Origin: an uncultured Bacilli bacterium
Lineage (GTDB): Bacteria > Bacillota_I > Bacilli_A > RF39 > UBA660
Direction: 5' to 3'
NCBI GenBank assembly: GCA_947630865.1
Contig: CANRJE010000029.1
Coordinates: 1 to 12,889 of the forward strand
DNA: 12,889 nucleotides
The position numbers were made by a program, and so were the translations under genes. Shown here in pieces: positions 7,570 through 12,889 of this stretch (positions are counted from its first letter, which is position 1; each line of letters opens with the position of its first letter). The notes below the pieces were generated by a model that saw nothing but the letters and a program-made list of their open reading frames with translations, had not been told where the DNA came from and did no database searches.

Positions 7570-7587
7570 ATTTTCTAATTCCTCCTT

Positions 7588-9264
7588 TTATAATCTATCA
7601 ATTAAATTCATAAACATAAGAGCCTCAGTATAGTGTGCTGTTTTCTTTGCATAATAAGATGTAACTTTGGTATTGTAAGCAATTTCATCAGCTTTTTCAA
7701 TCATAGTTCCCAATTGAGAAACTTGAACTGTTTGTAATATATTATTAACAAGTAATTGTCCATTTATAAGGTCTAATGAATTATTTATATCCTTTAATTG
7801 ACTATAGATATAATATTGATTTTCTTTAATTTTTTCAAGTGAATCAATTATTACATCCATTTTGTTTATAATTATATCTGTTCTTGATTCTTGCTCATAT
7901 AAATTATATGCACCTGTATTTTTGTCTAGTGAATCACATCTTCCTGATACTAAATAATCTATAAAACTTGCCATAGCTATATAATTTCTATATTTTCCAT
8001 ATATAATATTGTAACTATATAATTTATTTTGCAACTCTATATCTTTTTTTATGTTTTCTTTAATAAATTCTACTTCATATTCAATAGATTTAAGTTTTTT
8101 ATTAATGTCAGTTTCTTCAAGTCTTTTTTCAATTCCATCTTTAAGTTCTTTCTTTAATTTTAATTTTTCTTTATTCTTTTGTTCTATAGTATCTGCATAT
8201 TCTTTTGCTTTACTATTATACTCTTCAAGTCTTTTTTGATAAATTTCTTCATTTTTCTTATTGGCTTGTTCTGTTAACTCTTTTACTTTATCTTCATACT
8301 CTTTTAAACTTTTAGTATATTTCTCATGTTTTTTGTTATATTCTTTCATCTCATCATCAAAGGCTTGTAATAATTGTTCATTTTCAGCATCTACCCTTTT
8401 TCTATTAAATATGTTTGGAGTTTTTAAAATTGGTTTTTTAGGTTTAGATATATTAAAAGTTGGTTTTTGTGGTAACTCTATTTTTACCTCCTGTTTTAAT
8501 TTAGGTTTTTTTGCTATTAAATTATTCAATTCATTTATTTCATCATCTATTTTGGTTATTTCATCATTTATCTTATCTTCAGTTTTAACAAGTTCTATAA
8601 AGTAATCATATCCTGCTAATTTTCTATGCTCTTTCACTAATGTATTATATCTTTTCTTTAAAGAAAAGATATCGCTATCCAAATTAACTATATTTTTTAT
8701 ATATTTGATTAAAGTGTCCTTGTTACTTGTTACTTTTTCTGTTGAAGAATCAATATCCCCACATTTAAACTCGCATTTCCATTTTTCAATACTAGAATCA
8801 ATATTCTCATCTATTTTAGGTAATTTTTTAAATTGTTCTAAATATTTTTCCACTTTAATTATTGCAGAGTTTAAATTTTCTACACATTCTTCATCCATAA
8901 AATAATAATTACGATGATTAAGTACAAAATGTTTTATAAATTTACCAGCTTTATCAGCAAAATACAAATTAGCTAAAGCTCGTGAATAATTTTCATTTAT
9001 TGCAATTATTTTGCGCTCCTTTGGTTCTCCAAAATTAGTTTCAGAAACTAAAGTTTTAATAATATCCCAAGCACATATACATCTATCATCTTTAGCTTTT
9101 TCATATTCATCTTTCTCCATTTTTATTTTATTATCATGCATTTTTACTTTATTAATATATTCTATCAAATTTTCTTCTTCTGACTTATCATCAAAGTTTC
9201 CAATATACGTTAAATATAATATTTTTTCTTCTTCTCTTGTTGTTTCAAGTAATTTTTTACCCAT
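7588..9264 (-). CDS. large coiled-coil protein of unknown function
   Basis: The preferred start is ATG at 9262-9264, with AAGGGAG (9271-9277) six bases upstream. The frame stays open to a TTG at 9282, but that lies before the ribosome binding site. The 558-residue product has no signal peptide or membrane helix. An N-terminal helical domain (about 1-150) is followed by a long Lys/Glu-rich region with strong coiled-coil character (about 190-410). A proline-rich break sits near 255-290 (PQKPTF, KPKKPILKTP). The C-terminal part (about 430-558) looks more conserved and contains YNLYEQESRTDIIINKMD and AYNTKVTSYYAKKTAHYTEAL. Similar tails occur in hypothetical Bacillota proteins, from memory. The CFI-box gene ends 11 bp upstream, its stop codon touching this gene's ribosome binding site, so the two proteins are probably made together and may interact. 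Confidence 0.7.
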   Translation of the reverse strand: MGKKLLETTREEEKILYLTYIGNFDDKSEEENLIEYINKVKMHDNKIKMEKDEYEKAKDDRCICAWDIIKTLVSETNFGEPKERKIIAINENYSRALANLYFADKAGKFIKHFVLNHRNYYFMDEECVENLNSAIIKVEKYLEQFKKLPKIDENIDSSIEKWKCEFKCGDIDSSTEKVTSNKDTLIKYIKNIVNLDSDIFSLKKRYNTLVKEHRKLAGYDYFIELVKTEDKINDEITKIDDEINELNNLIAKKPKLKQEVKIELPQKPTFNISKPKKPILKTPNIFNRKRVDAENEQLLQAFDDEMKEYNKKHEKYTKSLKEYEDKVKELTEQANKKNEEIYQKRLEEYNSKAKEYADTIEQKNKEKLKLKKELKDGIEKRLEETDINKKLKSIEYEVEFIKENIKKDIELQNKLYSYNIIYGKYRNYIAMASFIDYLVSGRCDSLDKNTGAYNLYEQESRTDIIINKMDVIIDSLEKIKENQYYIYSQLKDINNSLDLINGQLLVNNILQTVQVSQLGTMIEKADEIAYNTKVTSYYAKKTAHYTEALMFMNLIDRL

Positions 9265-9275
9265 ATTTTTCTCCC

Positions 9276-10310
9276 TTACCAATTTTTATCATCATAAGGT
9301 GTATTTTCAACCCCTTCTGATTGTAATTTTTCAACAAAATTATCTAATTTAGCTTTCCACATTTTTTTAAACCAAGTAGTATTTCCAAATTGTTTAACAA
9401 TTTTTGGACTTATTGCATAATATACTTTAATAAATAATCTTCCATGCCAAGTTTTAGCAAGTGTATTATCTCTATATCTACGAAGTGTCCACACTTCTGG
9501 GCAATTATATGAACCATATACACAAGTTGCAACATAACAACCACCTTTATTATTTTCTTCTAAACTCTTTAATATATTATCTATTTTTTCATCATAAACT
9601 TTAGATTTTTTCTTAATCCATAGTTTTCTTGCTTTAGAAGATTTATTAATCATTTTAAGAGCTTGGTCATAATCTTCTATTAGTTTTTCTTTTTGATATG
9701 AAACAGTAAAACGTTTATAACTTACAATCTTATTATTTTCTTTCGCTATGCGATTTTTTTCTTCTTTATTTACTCCAGCAAGCATTCCAACAGCAGGTCC
9801 TGCAACTGCTCCGGCAACCCCTGCTGCAATATAAGGACTACCTCCCACTTTCATATAAGATGGAGTGTTTAAAACAGCTATAAAGTGTTCATAAAAATTA
9901 TAATTTATTGTCTCTATGATTAAATTAAATTTTGCTTTATCTTCACCCTCAAAGAAAGGAAGAAGTTCATTAGAACTATCAATTAGTAAACGTAAAAAAT
10001 AAATATAGTCTGAAGTATCCCCATCAAAATCATTATCTAAAGTATGATAAATTTTTTTAATGTTTTGAAAATTTTCAATCATTAATGATGTTTTAACACG
10101 AAAATCTTCTATTTTTATTTTTTTTTCCTTAAATTTACATACATAATAAAAATACACTGAATTAATCATATTATTTTCATATCTTAATTTAAAATCAATA
10201 CTAATCAAATCTTTTTTAGGAATAACAATTGTCATTTTACTATCATAGTTACCCCAACTTCTCCCAACTATTGAATATGAATCAGGTTTATCACTATTAA
10301 TATATATCAT
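9276..10310 (-). CDS. CFI-box-CTERM domain protein
   Basis: The product is 344 residues. Residues 1-150 form an unrecognised mixed alpha/beta region. Residues 157-180 are a glycine/alanine-rich hydrophobic stretch (SPYIAAGVAGAVAGPAVGML...), which could be a membrane-inserting helix. A charged helical linker follows. Residues 256-330 carry the CFI-box C-terminal domain: GGCYVATCVYGS, CPEVWTLRRYRDNTLAKT and GRLFIKVYYAISP, with Cys258, Cys263 and Cys270, then a WFKKMW helix and a YDDKNW end. This domain is found at the C-terminus of otherwise unrelated bacterial proteins and its biochemical role is not settled. There is no signal peptide. GAGGAGG lies five bases before the ATG. It lies 34 bp after a lipoprotein gene and 11 bp before the coiled-coil gene. 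Confidence 0.78.
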   Translation of the reverse strand: MIYINSDKPDSYSIVGRSWGNYDSKMTIVIPKKDLISIDFKLRYENNMINSVYFYYVCKFKEKKIKIEDFRVKTSLMIENFQNIKKIYHTLDNDFDGDTSDYIYFLRLLIDSSNELLPFFEGEDKAKFNLIIETINYNFYEHFIAVLNTPSYMKVGGSPYIAAGVAGAVAGPAVGMLAGVNKEEKNRIAKENNKIVSYKRFTVSYQKEKLIEDYDQALKMINKSSKARKLWIKKKSKVYDEKIDNILKSLEENNKGGCYVATCVYGSYNCPEVWTLRRYRDNTLAKTWHGRLFIKVYYAISPKIVKQFGNTTWFKKMWKAKLDNFVEKLQSEGVENTPYDDKNW

Positions 10311-10344
10311 ATTATCCTCCTCTTAGCTAAATAACAAACCAATG

Positions 10345-10791
10345 TTATTTAATAATTTCAAGAGTAGAATAGTTTTCTAAATTTAATTCTATTTCCTTAC
10401 TTTTACTAGGTGTACAATATCCACTCTTAGAAAAAATGCTTCCTACAAAACTTATTTTATCGCCTTTTTTTAATTCAGCTATTTTATTATTAAAAGATTC
10501 ATTTCCATGATTGGCTATAACCCAGTTGTTTTTTAAGTGTACACATGTAACACTTCCTGATGATGTAATGCTTTCCATTTCGTTAGTTATATCTATTTGT
10601 GCACTTTTATACAAAGTATCAAATTTAACTTTATTTTCATCATAGATAGCTATAAGTTCGCTGCTTGTTAATTGTACAGTCTTATTTTCATTAGTTTCTA
10701 TTATGGCTTTATTTGTTGTTCCACACCCAGTAACTAAAAAGATTAATGCAAACGTTATAAAAATATTCTTTTTCATATTAATTTTTCTCAC
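10345..10791 (-). CDS. OB-fold-like lipoprotein, paralogue of 7075-7569
   Basis: The product is 148 residues from a GTG start (10789-10791), supported by AAGGAG seven bases upstream. A methionine five codons later has no site of its own. The signal peptide ends in a VTGC lipobox. The mature part repeats the pattern of the other lipoprotein: LIAIYDENKVKFDTLYKSA, an SITSSG turn, HLKNNWVIA and ELKKGDKISFVGSI. This again suggests a tRNA_anti-like OB fold. Two further cysteines (VTCVHL and GYCTPS) could form a disulfide outside the cell. It lies 28 bp after the 131-residue gene and 34 bp before the CFI-box gene, clearly in the same operon. Function unknown; lipid-anchored envelope location is likely. 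Confidence 0.7.
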   Translation of the reverse strand: MRKINMKKNIFITFALIFLVTGCGTTNKAIIETNENKTVQLTSSELIAIYDENKVKFDTLYKSAQIDITNEMESITSSGSVTCVHLKNNWVIANHGNESFNNKIAELKKGDKISFVGSIFSKSGYCTPSKSKEIELNLENYSTLEIIK

Positions 10792-10819
10792 TTTTTTTCT
10801 CCTTATTTTTTTATTATAT

Positions 10820-11215
10820 TTATATTTGATTTGTAACTAAACTTAATAATTTAATTAAATCTGCATCGTATGAAAAGTAAACTTTATATTGATTTCTAGG
10901 ATGTTGTTCTTCACCCTTATCACCCCACATAATTCCTTTAGCAAGTTTATCTCTTATTGTTTTTAAACTAAAACTCATACCAGCACACTTGGAATCCTTA
11001 CTATAAGTCCAAATTACAAATATTTTTAACTTAATATAATATTTTATAACATAAGTACAATTAGTATTTATAACTTTTGTATTATTATACAAACGTTTTT
11101 TTTCACCACCTTCTGCTTTTGAAATAGTACTTACTTCAAAAATATTATTATTAATCTTAAACTTTTTACAAAAGTTGTCAACAAGTTCTCTTATTTCTTT
11201 TTCACTATTAAACAT
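10820..11215 (-). CDS. hypothetical small cytoplasmic protein, first gene of the operon
   Basis: The preferred start is ATG at 11213-11215, with AAGGAG (11223-11228) seven bases upstream; an ATG 19 codons earlier lies before that site. The 131-residue product has no signal peptide. It begins with a charged helix (MFNSEKEIRELVDNFCKKF). A beta-rich middle includes YVIKYYIKLKIFVIWTYSK, then CAGMSFSLKTIRDKL and a C-terminal helix. I do not recognise the family. It is the first gene after a consensus minus-strand promoter and faces the XRE regulator gene. Confidence 0.55.
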   Translation of the reverse strand: MFNSEKEIRELVDNFCKKFKINNNIFEVSTISKAEGGEKKRLYNNTKVINTNCTYVIKYYIKLKIFVIWTYSKDSKCAGMSFSLKTIRDKLAKGIMWGDKGEEQHPRNQYKVYFSYDADLIKLLSLVTNQI

Positions 11216-11276
11216 TAATTTACTCCTTTCTACTAAATTAACAACTACTAATTGTTTGATAATTTCAGTCAATTAC

Positions 11277-11305
11277 ATTGTAACATACAAATTCAAAAAG
11301 TACAA
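11277..11305 (-). promoter_or_regulatory. promoter of the cassette operon
   Basis: On the minus strand TTGTAC (11300-11305) and TACAAT (11277-11282) are exactly 17 bp apart, about 60 bp before the ribosome binding site of the 131-residue gene. Both boxes overlap the TACAA repeats described next. Confidence 0.65.
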
Positions 11306-11320
11306 CGAACAATTATACAA
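11278..11320. promoter_or_regulatory. candidate operator of the divergent XRE regulator
   Basis: TTGTA-ACA-TACAA (11278-11290) is a perfect inverted repeat with a 3-bp centre. TACAA recurs at 11301 and 11316, giving three copies at exact 15-bp steps. The set covers both boxes of the operon promoter, a natural place for repression by the neighbouring HTH protein. Confidence 0.4.
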
Positions 11321-11380
11321 TTATTTATTATATAACAAAGTTCCTTTTTTTACTTCATAATATTACTGGAGGAACATTTT

Positions 11381-11641
11381 ATGCCTACTATTGATAAAAA
11401 TGATAATAATTATATTTATTACTGGGTTGGAAAACAAATAAAGAAATATAGAAAATTAAAAGGTTGGAGTCAATCAAAACTAGCAACAGAATGCAATTTT
11501 ACAGATACATTTATAAGCAATTTAGAAAATAATGCCTTTCAAACTATAAGCCTTAATAGTTTATATCTCATAGCACAAACTCTTGAAATACCTATAATGA
11601 AATTATTTGAAGGATTAGAAGAAGATGTAAATAAGCATTAA
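11381..11641 (+). CDS. XRE (Cro/CI)-family transcriptional regulator
   Basis: The product is 86 residues. An HTH_3 domain spans about 14-73: a first helix with IKKYRKLKGWSQSKLA (20-35), the recognition segment around FTDTFISNLEN (40-50), then SLNSLYLIAQTLEIPIMKLFE (57-77). GGAGGA lies eight bases before the ATG. It is the only intact plus-strand gene of the island and is divergent from the seven-gene minus operon across a 165-bp region with repeats, so it probably controls that operon and perhaps itself. A degraded PemK/MazF-like toxin follows on the same strand, so an ancestral toxin-antitoxin pairing is possible but not shown. Confidence 0.85.
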   Translation: MPTIDKNDNNYIYYWVGKQIKKYRKLKGWSQSKLATECNFTDTFISNLENNAFQTISLNSLYLIAQTLEIPIMKLFEGLEEDVNKH

Positions 11642-11719
11642 ATATATGAATTATTATTTCATTATAACAAGCAAAAGTATCATCAAAATTAGAATTACAT
11701 TAAACCAATAATACTCTTT

Positions 11720-12110
11720 TTCCTATCTTTGATAAAGCAACTTCTAAATTTAAGGACGTTGTTTTTTTCTAATCTGAAAAGAAAAGTTGTTCAATTTATT
11801 TTCCATAATTATCAAAAAGCCAAATTTTAAAAGAGGAGAAATAATCAAAGTAGATTTTGGTATTAATATTGGCTCTGAATTATCTAATACATATTTTGCT
11901 ATTGTTTTAAATAGTGATGACAATAATGATGTAGATAACCTTTAACTTCAAAAAAAAAGGATATAAGAGATTGTATTTAGGAAATTTATTAAATCCTTTT
12001 AATGATAATAGGTATAATAAAAAGACTTATGCTTTAATTACACAAACAATTGCAATAAGTAAAAAGAAAATTTTTAACAAAATAAAAATTGGCTACTACA
12101 TAAGTAGTAA
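11720..12110 (+). pseudogene. frameshifted PemK/MazF-family toxin remnant
   Basis: Pieces of a PemK/MazF-like ribonuclease toxin appear in successive frames. The conserved N-terminal core KRGEIIKVDFGINIGSELSN, followed by TYFAIVLN, runs from about 11833 to a TAA at 11943-11945. The next frame gives LTSKKK. A third frame gives GYKRLYLGNLLNPFN and TYALITQTIAISKKKIFNKI up to about 12087, matching the family's 'ALI.QI..IsK.RI' end. At least two frameshifts and a lost 'TVIPL' strand are needed to join them. The region before 11830 keeps weak coding traces in other frames with stops. It is on the same strand as the XRE gene. An open frame at 11971-12291 starts in this remnant and runs into unrelated sequence, so it is not a gene. 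Confidence 0.7.
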
Positions 12111-12171
12111 CGATACGGTCGTAAAGACCACAGTCATTCGGCAAAATCCGACACGTTCGCTAGGAACACAT
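12092..12171 (-). ncRNA. array of four hairpins, probable structured RNA (possibly TnpB omega-RNA remnant)
   Basis: Four hairpins follow each other: TACTAC/GTAGTA (12094-12109), GGTC/GACC (12117-12129), TCGG/CCGA (12138-12151) and GTTC/GAAC (12155-12167). On the minus strand three of them extend through G-U pairs that become A-C mismatches on the plus strand, so the RNA should be read from the minus strand. GC content of 12101-12200 is 42 percent (my count), far above the surroundings. Directly upstream on that strand is a degraded coding-like stretch (LARYLCR, then VGDVELYVFLANVSDFAE in the next frame), which resembles the C-terminus of IS605-family TnpB. That would make the hairpins the omega RNA at the element's right end. 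The identification is tentative. Confidence 0.4.
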
Positions 12172-12260
12172 ACAACTCCACATCACCTACATAAATATCT
12201 TGCTAATAATAGTAAGACTTCGATTTTACAGAGTTACAAACCGATAAAACACTTTGTTTT
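12134..12260 (-). pseudogene. possible tnpB 3'-end remnant
   Basis: In one minus frame KIEVLLLLARYLCR ends at a stop. One frame over, VGDVELYVFLANVSDFAE continues to a TGA at 12134-12136. The join resembles the 'Y..VG.TRIYACGD' tail of IS605-type TnpB proteins, but no zinc-finger or RuvC motif remains. Only the neighbouring hairpins make the call attractive. Confidence 0.25.
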
Positions 12261-12301
12261 CGTTACAAATAATATATCAAAAAATACATAAATGATAAGA
12301 T

Positions 12302-12332
12302 AAAAAAGACCTCGTGCTACTAACACGAAGTC
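12302..12332 (-). terminator. terminator of the putative small RNA
   Basis: On the minus strand GACTTCGTG and CACGAGGTC form a 9-bp stem with one U-G pair and a 7-nt loop, followed by six T (12302-12307). The pair is a mismatch on the plus strand, which fixes the orientation. Confidence 0.75.
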
Positions 12333-12401
12333 AAAACCCATTAAAGGAAAGGGTACAGAAAAATTAAAAAAAGTCAATCAAACTATTTCTTTTTCTCTGC
12401 A
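12302..12401 (-). ncRNA. putative small regulatory RNA, about 100 nt
   Basis: A strong promoter (12407-12434) is followed by a transcript of about 100 nt ending at a good terminator (12302-12332). Within it, ACCC (12351-12354) and GGGT (12336-12339) close a hairpin whose 11-nt loop is UUUCCUUUAAU on the minus strand. A C/U-rich exposed loop can pair with Shine-Dalgarno sequences such as GAAAGGAA, as C-rich seeds of known Gram-positive sRNAs do. No convincing ribosome binding site or coding frame is inside. Targets are unknown. Confidence 0.5.
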
Positions 12402-12406
12402 CTTTA

Positions 12407-12434
12407 ATTATAGCAAATATAAAAAAATTGTAAA
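12407..12434 (-). promoter_or_regulatory. promoter of the putative small RNA
   Basis: TTTACA (12429-12434) and TATAAT (12407-12412) on the minus strand are 16 bp apart, with TGC before the -10 box (extended -10). It is one of the best promoter matches in the window and has no protein gene in front of it. Confidence 0.65.
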
Positions 12435-12583
12435 TAATTGAAGGTAAAAGTATGGTTGATGCAAGTGGTAATATAGAATTTTACTAATTTATATATTATC
12501 ATAAACAATAATATTACAATCTAAATTTTTAAAATTATTAATTATTCAGCAAACATTACTATTTTTTCTAAATCAAATACAAT

Positions 12584-12603
12584 TTTTGCCAACTTTTGCC
12601 AAC
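12584..12603. repeat. tandem 10-mer, possible integrase arm sites
   Basis: TTTTGCCAAC occurs twice back to back, followed by CTGTCCAGAAAAAAGTTGTCC, where GTCC recurs. Short direct repeats about 130 bp inside an att core are what arm-type sites of tyrosine recombinases look like. No integrase is present to support this. Confidence 0.3.
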
Positions 12604-12696
12604 CTGTCCAGAAAAAAGTTGTCCAAAAAAAGAATTAATATTTTTTTAATTGACTTTTTCTTAATTATTAAATTGATAAATTTCTTATTTTATAAG

Positions 12697-12725
12697 AAAA
12701 AAAACCAACCTTTAACAAGTTGATT
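12697..12725 (-). terminator. terminator after tRNA-Thr
   Basis: On the minus strand AATCAAC (12719-12725) pairs with GTTGGTT (12703-12709), with one U-G pair and an inner TT/AA extension, followed by eight T. It lies 15 bp past the tRNA 3' end. Confidence 0.65.
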
Positions 12726-12734
12726 TTTAAAATT

Positions 12735-12753
12735 CTATATGGTGCTGAAAACA
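12735..12753. repeat. right copy of the 19-bp direct repeat (putative att site)
   Basis: This copy is identical to 5922-5940 and covers the tRNA's CCA, the 3' acceptor strand and a few bases beyond the gene. The intact tRNA lies on this side, so the island extends leftward from here. Confidence 0.75.
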
Positions 12754-12815
12754 GGATTCGAACCTGCGACCTATCCCTTACGAGAGGATTGCTCTACCAA
12801 CTGAGCTAATTCAGC
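12740..12815 (-). tRNA. tRNA-Thr (anticodon CGT)
   Basis: The gene is 76 nt with encoded CCA. Acceptor strands are GCTGAAT and TTTCAGC (six pairs plus a T-T mismatch at 7-66). The D-arm is GCTC/GAGC with AGTTGGTA, and the anticodon stem is ATCCT/GGGAT around the loop CTCGTAA. The T-arm is GCAGG-TTCGAAT-CCTGT, followed by A and CCA. The anticodon CGT (12780-12782 on the opposite strand) reads ACG, threonine. It lies 17 bp downstream of the minus-strand gene at the window edge, and its 3' end is the island's integration site. Confidence 0.95.
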
Positions 12816-12832
12816 AAAAAGGAAATAATTGC

Positions 12833-12889
12833 TTATTTCTCTTCTTTTTCTTTAGTATCTATTTCTTTATTATCTCCTAAAGCTTCTTT
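12833..12889 (-). CDS. C-terminal end of an unidentified protein (partial)
   Basis: The last 18 codons of a minus-strand gene enter from the right edge: a highly charged tail, KEALGDNKEIDTKEKEEK, ending in TAA at 12833-12835. The tail is too short and low in complexity to identify. It probably belongs to the chromosome outside the island and may share a transcript with the tRNA. Confidence 0.6.
   Translation of the reverse strand, partial: KEALGDNKEIDTKEKEEK

Larger units (their letters stand above)
11642..12739. other. gene-poor right end of the island
   Basis: Nearly 1.1 kb without an intact gene. It holds, left to right, a frameshifted PemK/MazF-like remnant, a GC-rich hairpin region, a probable small RNA on the minus strand, an 11-codon coding-like patch, tandem 10-mers and the terminator of the tRNA gene. 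The rest is AT-rich with no recognisable signal. Confidence 0.6.

Noticed and set aside
8051..9352. Four plus-strand open frames opposite the coiled-coil gene
   Set aside because: They are Ser/Phe/Leu-rich antisense shadows of the Lys/Glu-rich coding sequence and lack ribosome binding sites.
11175..11360. Plus-strand frame of 61 codons before the XRE gene
   Set aside because: It overlaps the 5' end of the 131-residue gene and the divergent promoter region, with no ribosome binding site.
12094..12216. CRISPR array or tracrRNA
   Set aside because: The hairpins differ in sequence, there are no regular repeats with spacers, and no cas gene is nearby.
11971..12291. Open frame of 106 codons on the plus strand
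   Set aside because: Its first third is the C-terminal part of the frameshifted MazF-like remnant. The rest runs antisense through the hairpin array and has no protein-like character; there is no ribosome binding site at the start.
12238..12340. Small hydrophobic peptide on the minus strand (MGFDFVLVARGLFYL...), as a type I toxin
   Set aside because: The frame runs through the terminator hairpin and T-run of the putative sRNA and is preceded by a pyrimidine-rich stretch rather than a ribosome binding site.

Overview
This is a very AT-rich window (mostly poly-A/T codons, with TAA or TAG ending every gene). It looks like a low-GC Bacillota or Mollicutes-related, probably gut-associated, bacterium. 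Support comes from AGGAGG-type ribosome binding sites, lipobox lipoproteins, a GtrA/GtrB glycosylation pair and a CFI-box-CTERM protein. The species cannot be named. TGG is the Trp codon throughout and no gene reads through TGA, so the standard bacterial code fits.

Left part (1-5655), envelope functions. After a plus-strand terminator and a strong promoter comes a polytopic GT-C-like membrane protein (205-1704). It converges tail to tail on a minus-strand operon of a GtrB-type polyprenyl-phosphate glycosyltransferase (3442-4401) and a GtrA flippase domain fused in frame to a second GT-C-like membrane domain (1701-3467). Together these resemble a three-part lipid-linked glycosylation system: charge the carrier, flip it, transfer the sugar outside the membrane. 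The stop codons of the convergent genes overlap inside a hairpin that looks like a bidirectional terminator. A lipoprotein of unknown function (4534-5643) has its own promoter.

Middle and right part (about 5922-12753), a probable genomic island. The 3' end of an intact tRNA-Thr(CGT) gene (12740-12815, minus) is repeated exactly as a 19-bp direct repeat at 5922-5940, which sits in a decayed tRNA copy with its own terminator. Between the repeats lies a compact minus-strand operon reading leftward from a divergent XRE-type regulator (11381-11641, plus). Its order is: small unknown protein, OB-fold-like lipoprotein, CFI-box-CTERM protein, large coiled-coil protein, second OB-fold-like lipoprotein, two-domain HTH protein, remnant of a third lipoprotein copy, small winged-helix protein. 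No integrase is visible. I recognise no described system with this gene set, so it is the best candidate for an undescribed module.

The last kilobase of the island (11642-12735) has no intact gene. It holds a frameshifted PemK/MazF-like toxin remnant, a GC-rich run of hairpins whose extra wobble pairs mostly exist only on the minus strand (possibly the end of a TnpB element with its omega RNA), a likely small RNA of about 100 nt with promoter and terminator, and tandem 10-mers that may be integrase arm sites. The window ends in the last 18 codons of another minus-strand gene upstream of the tRNA.
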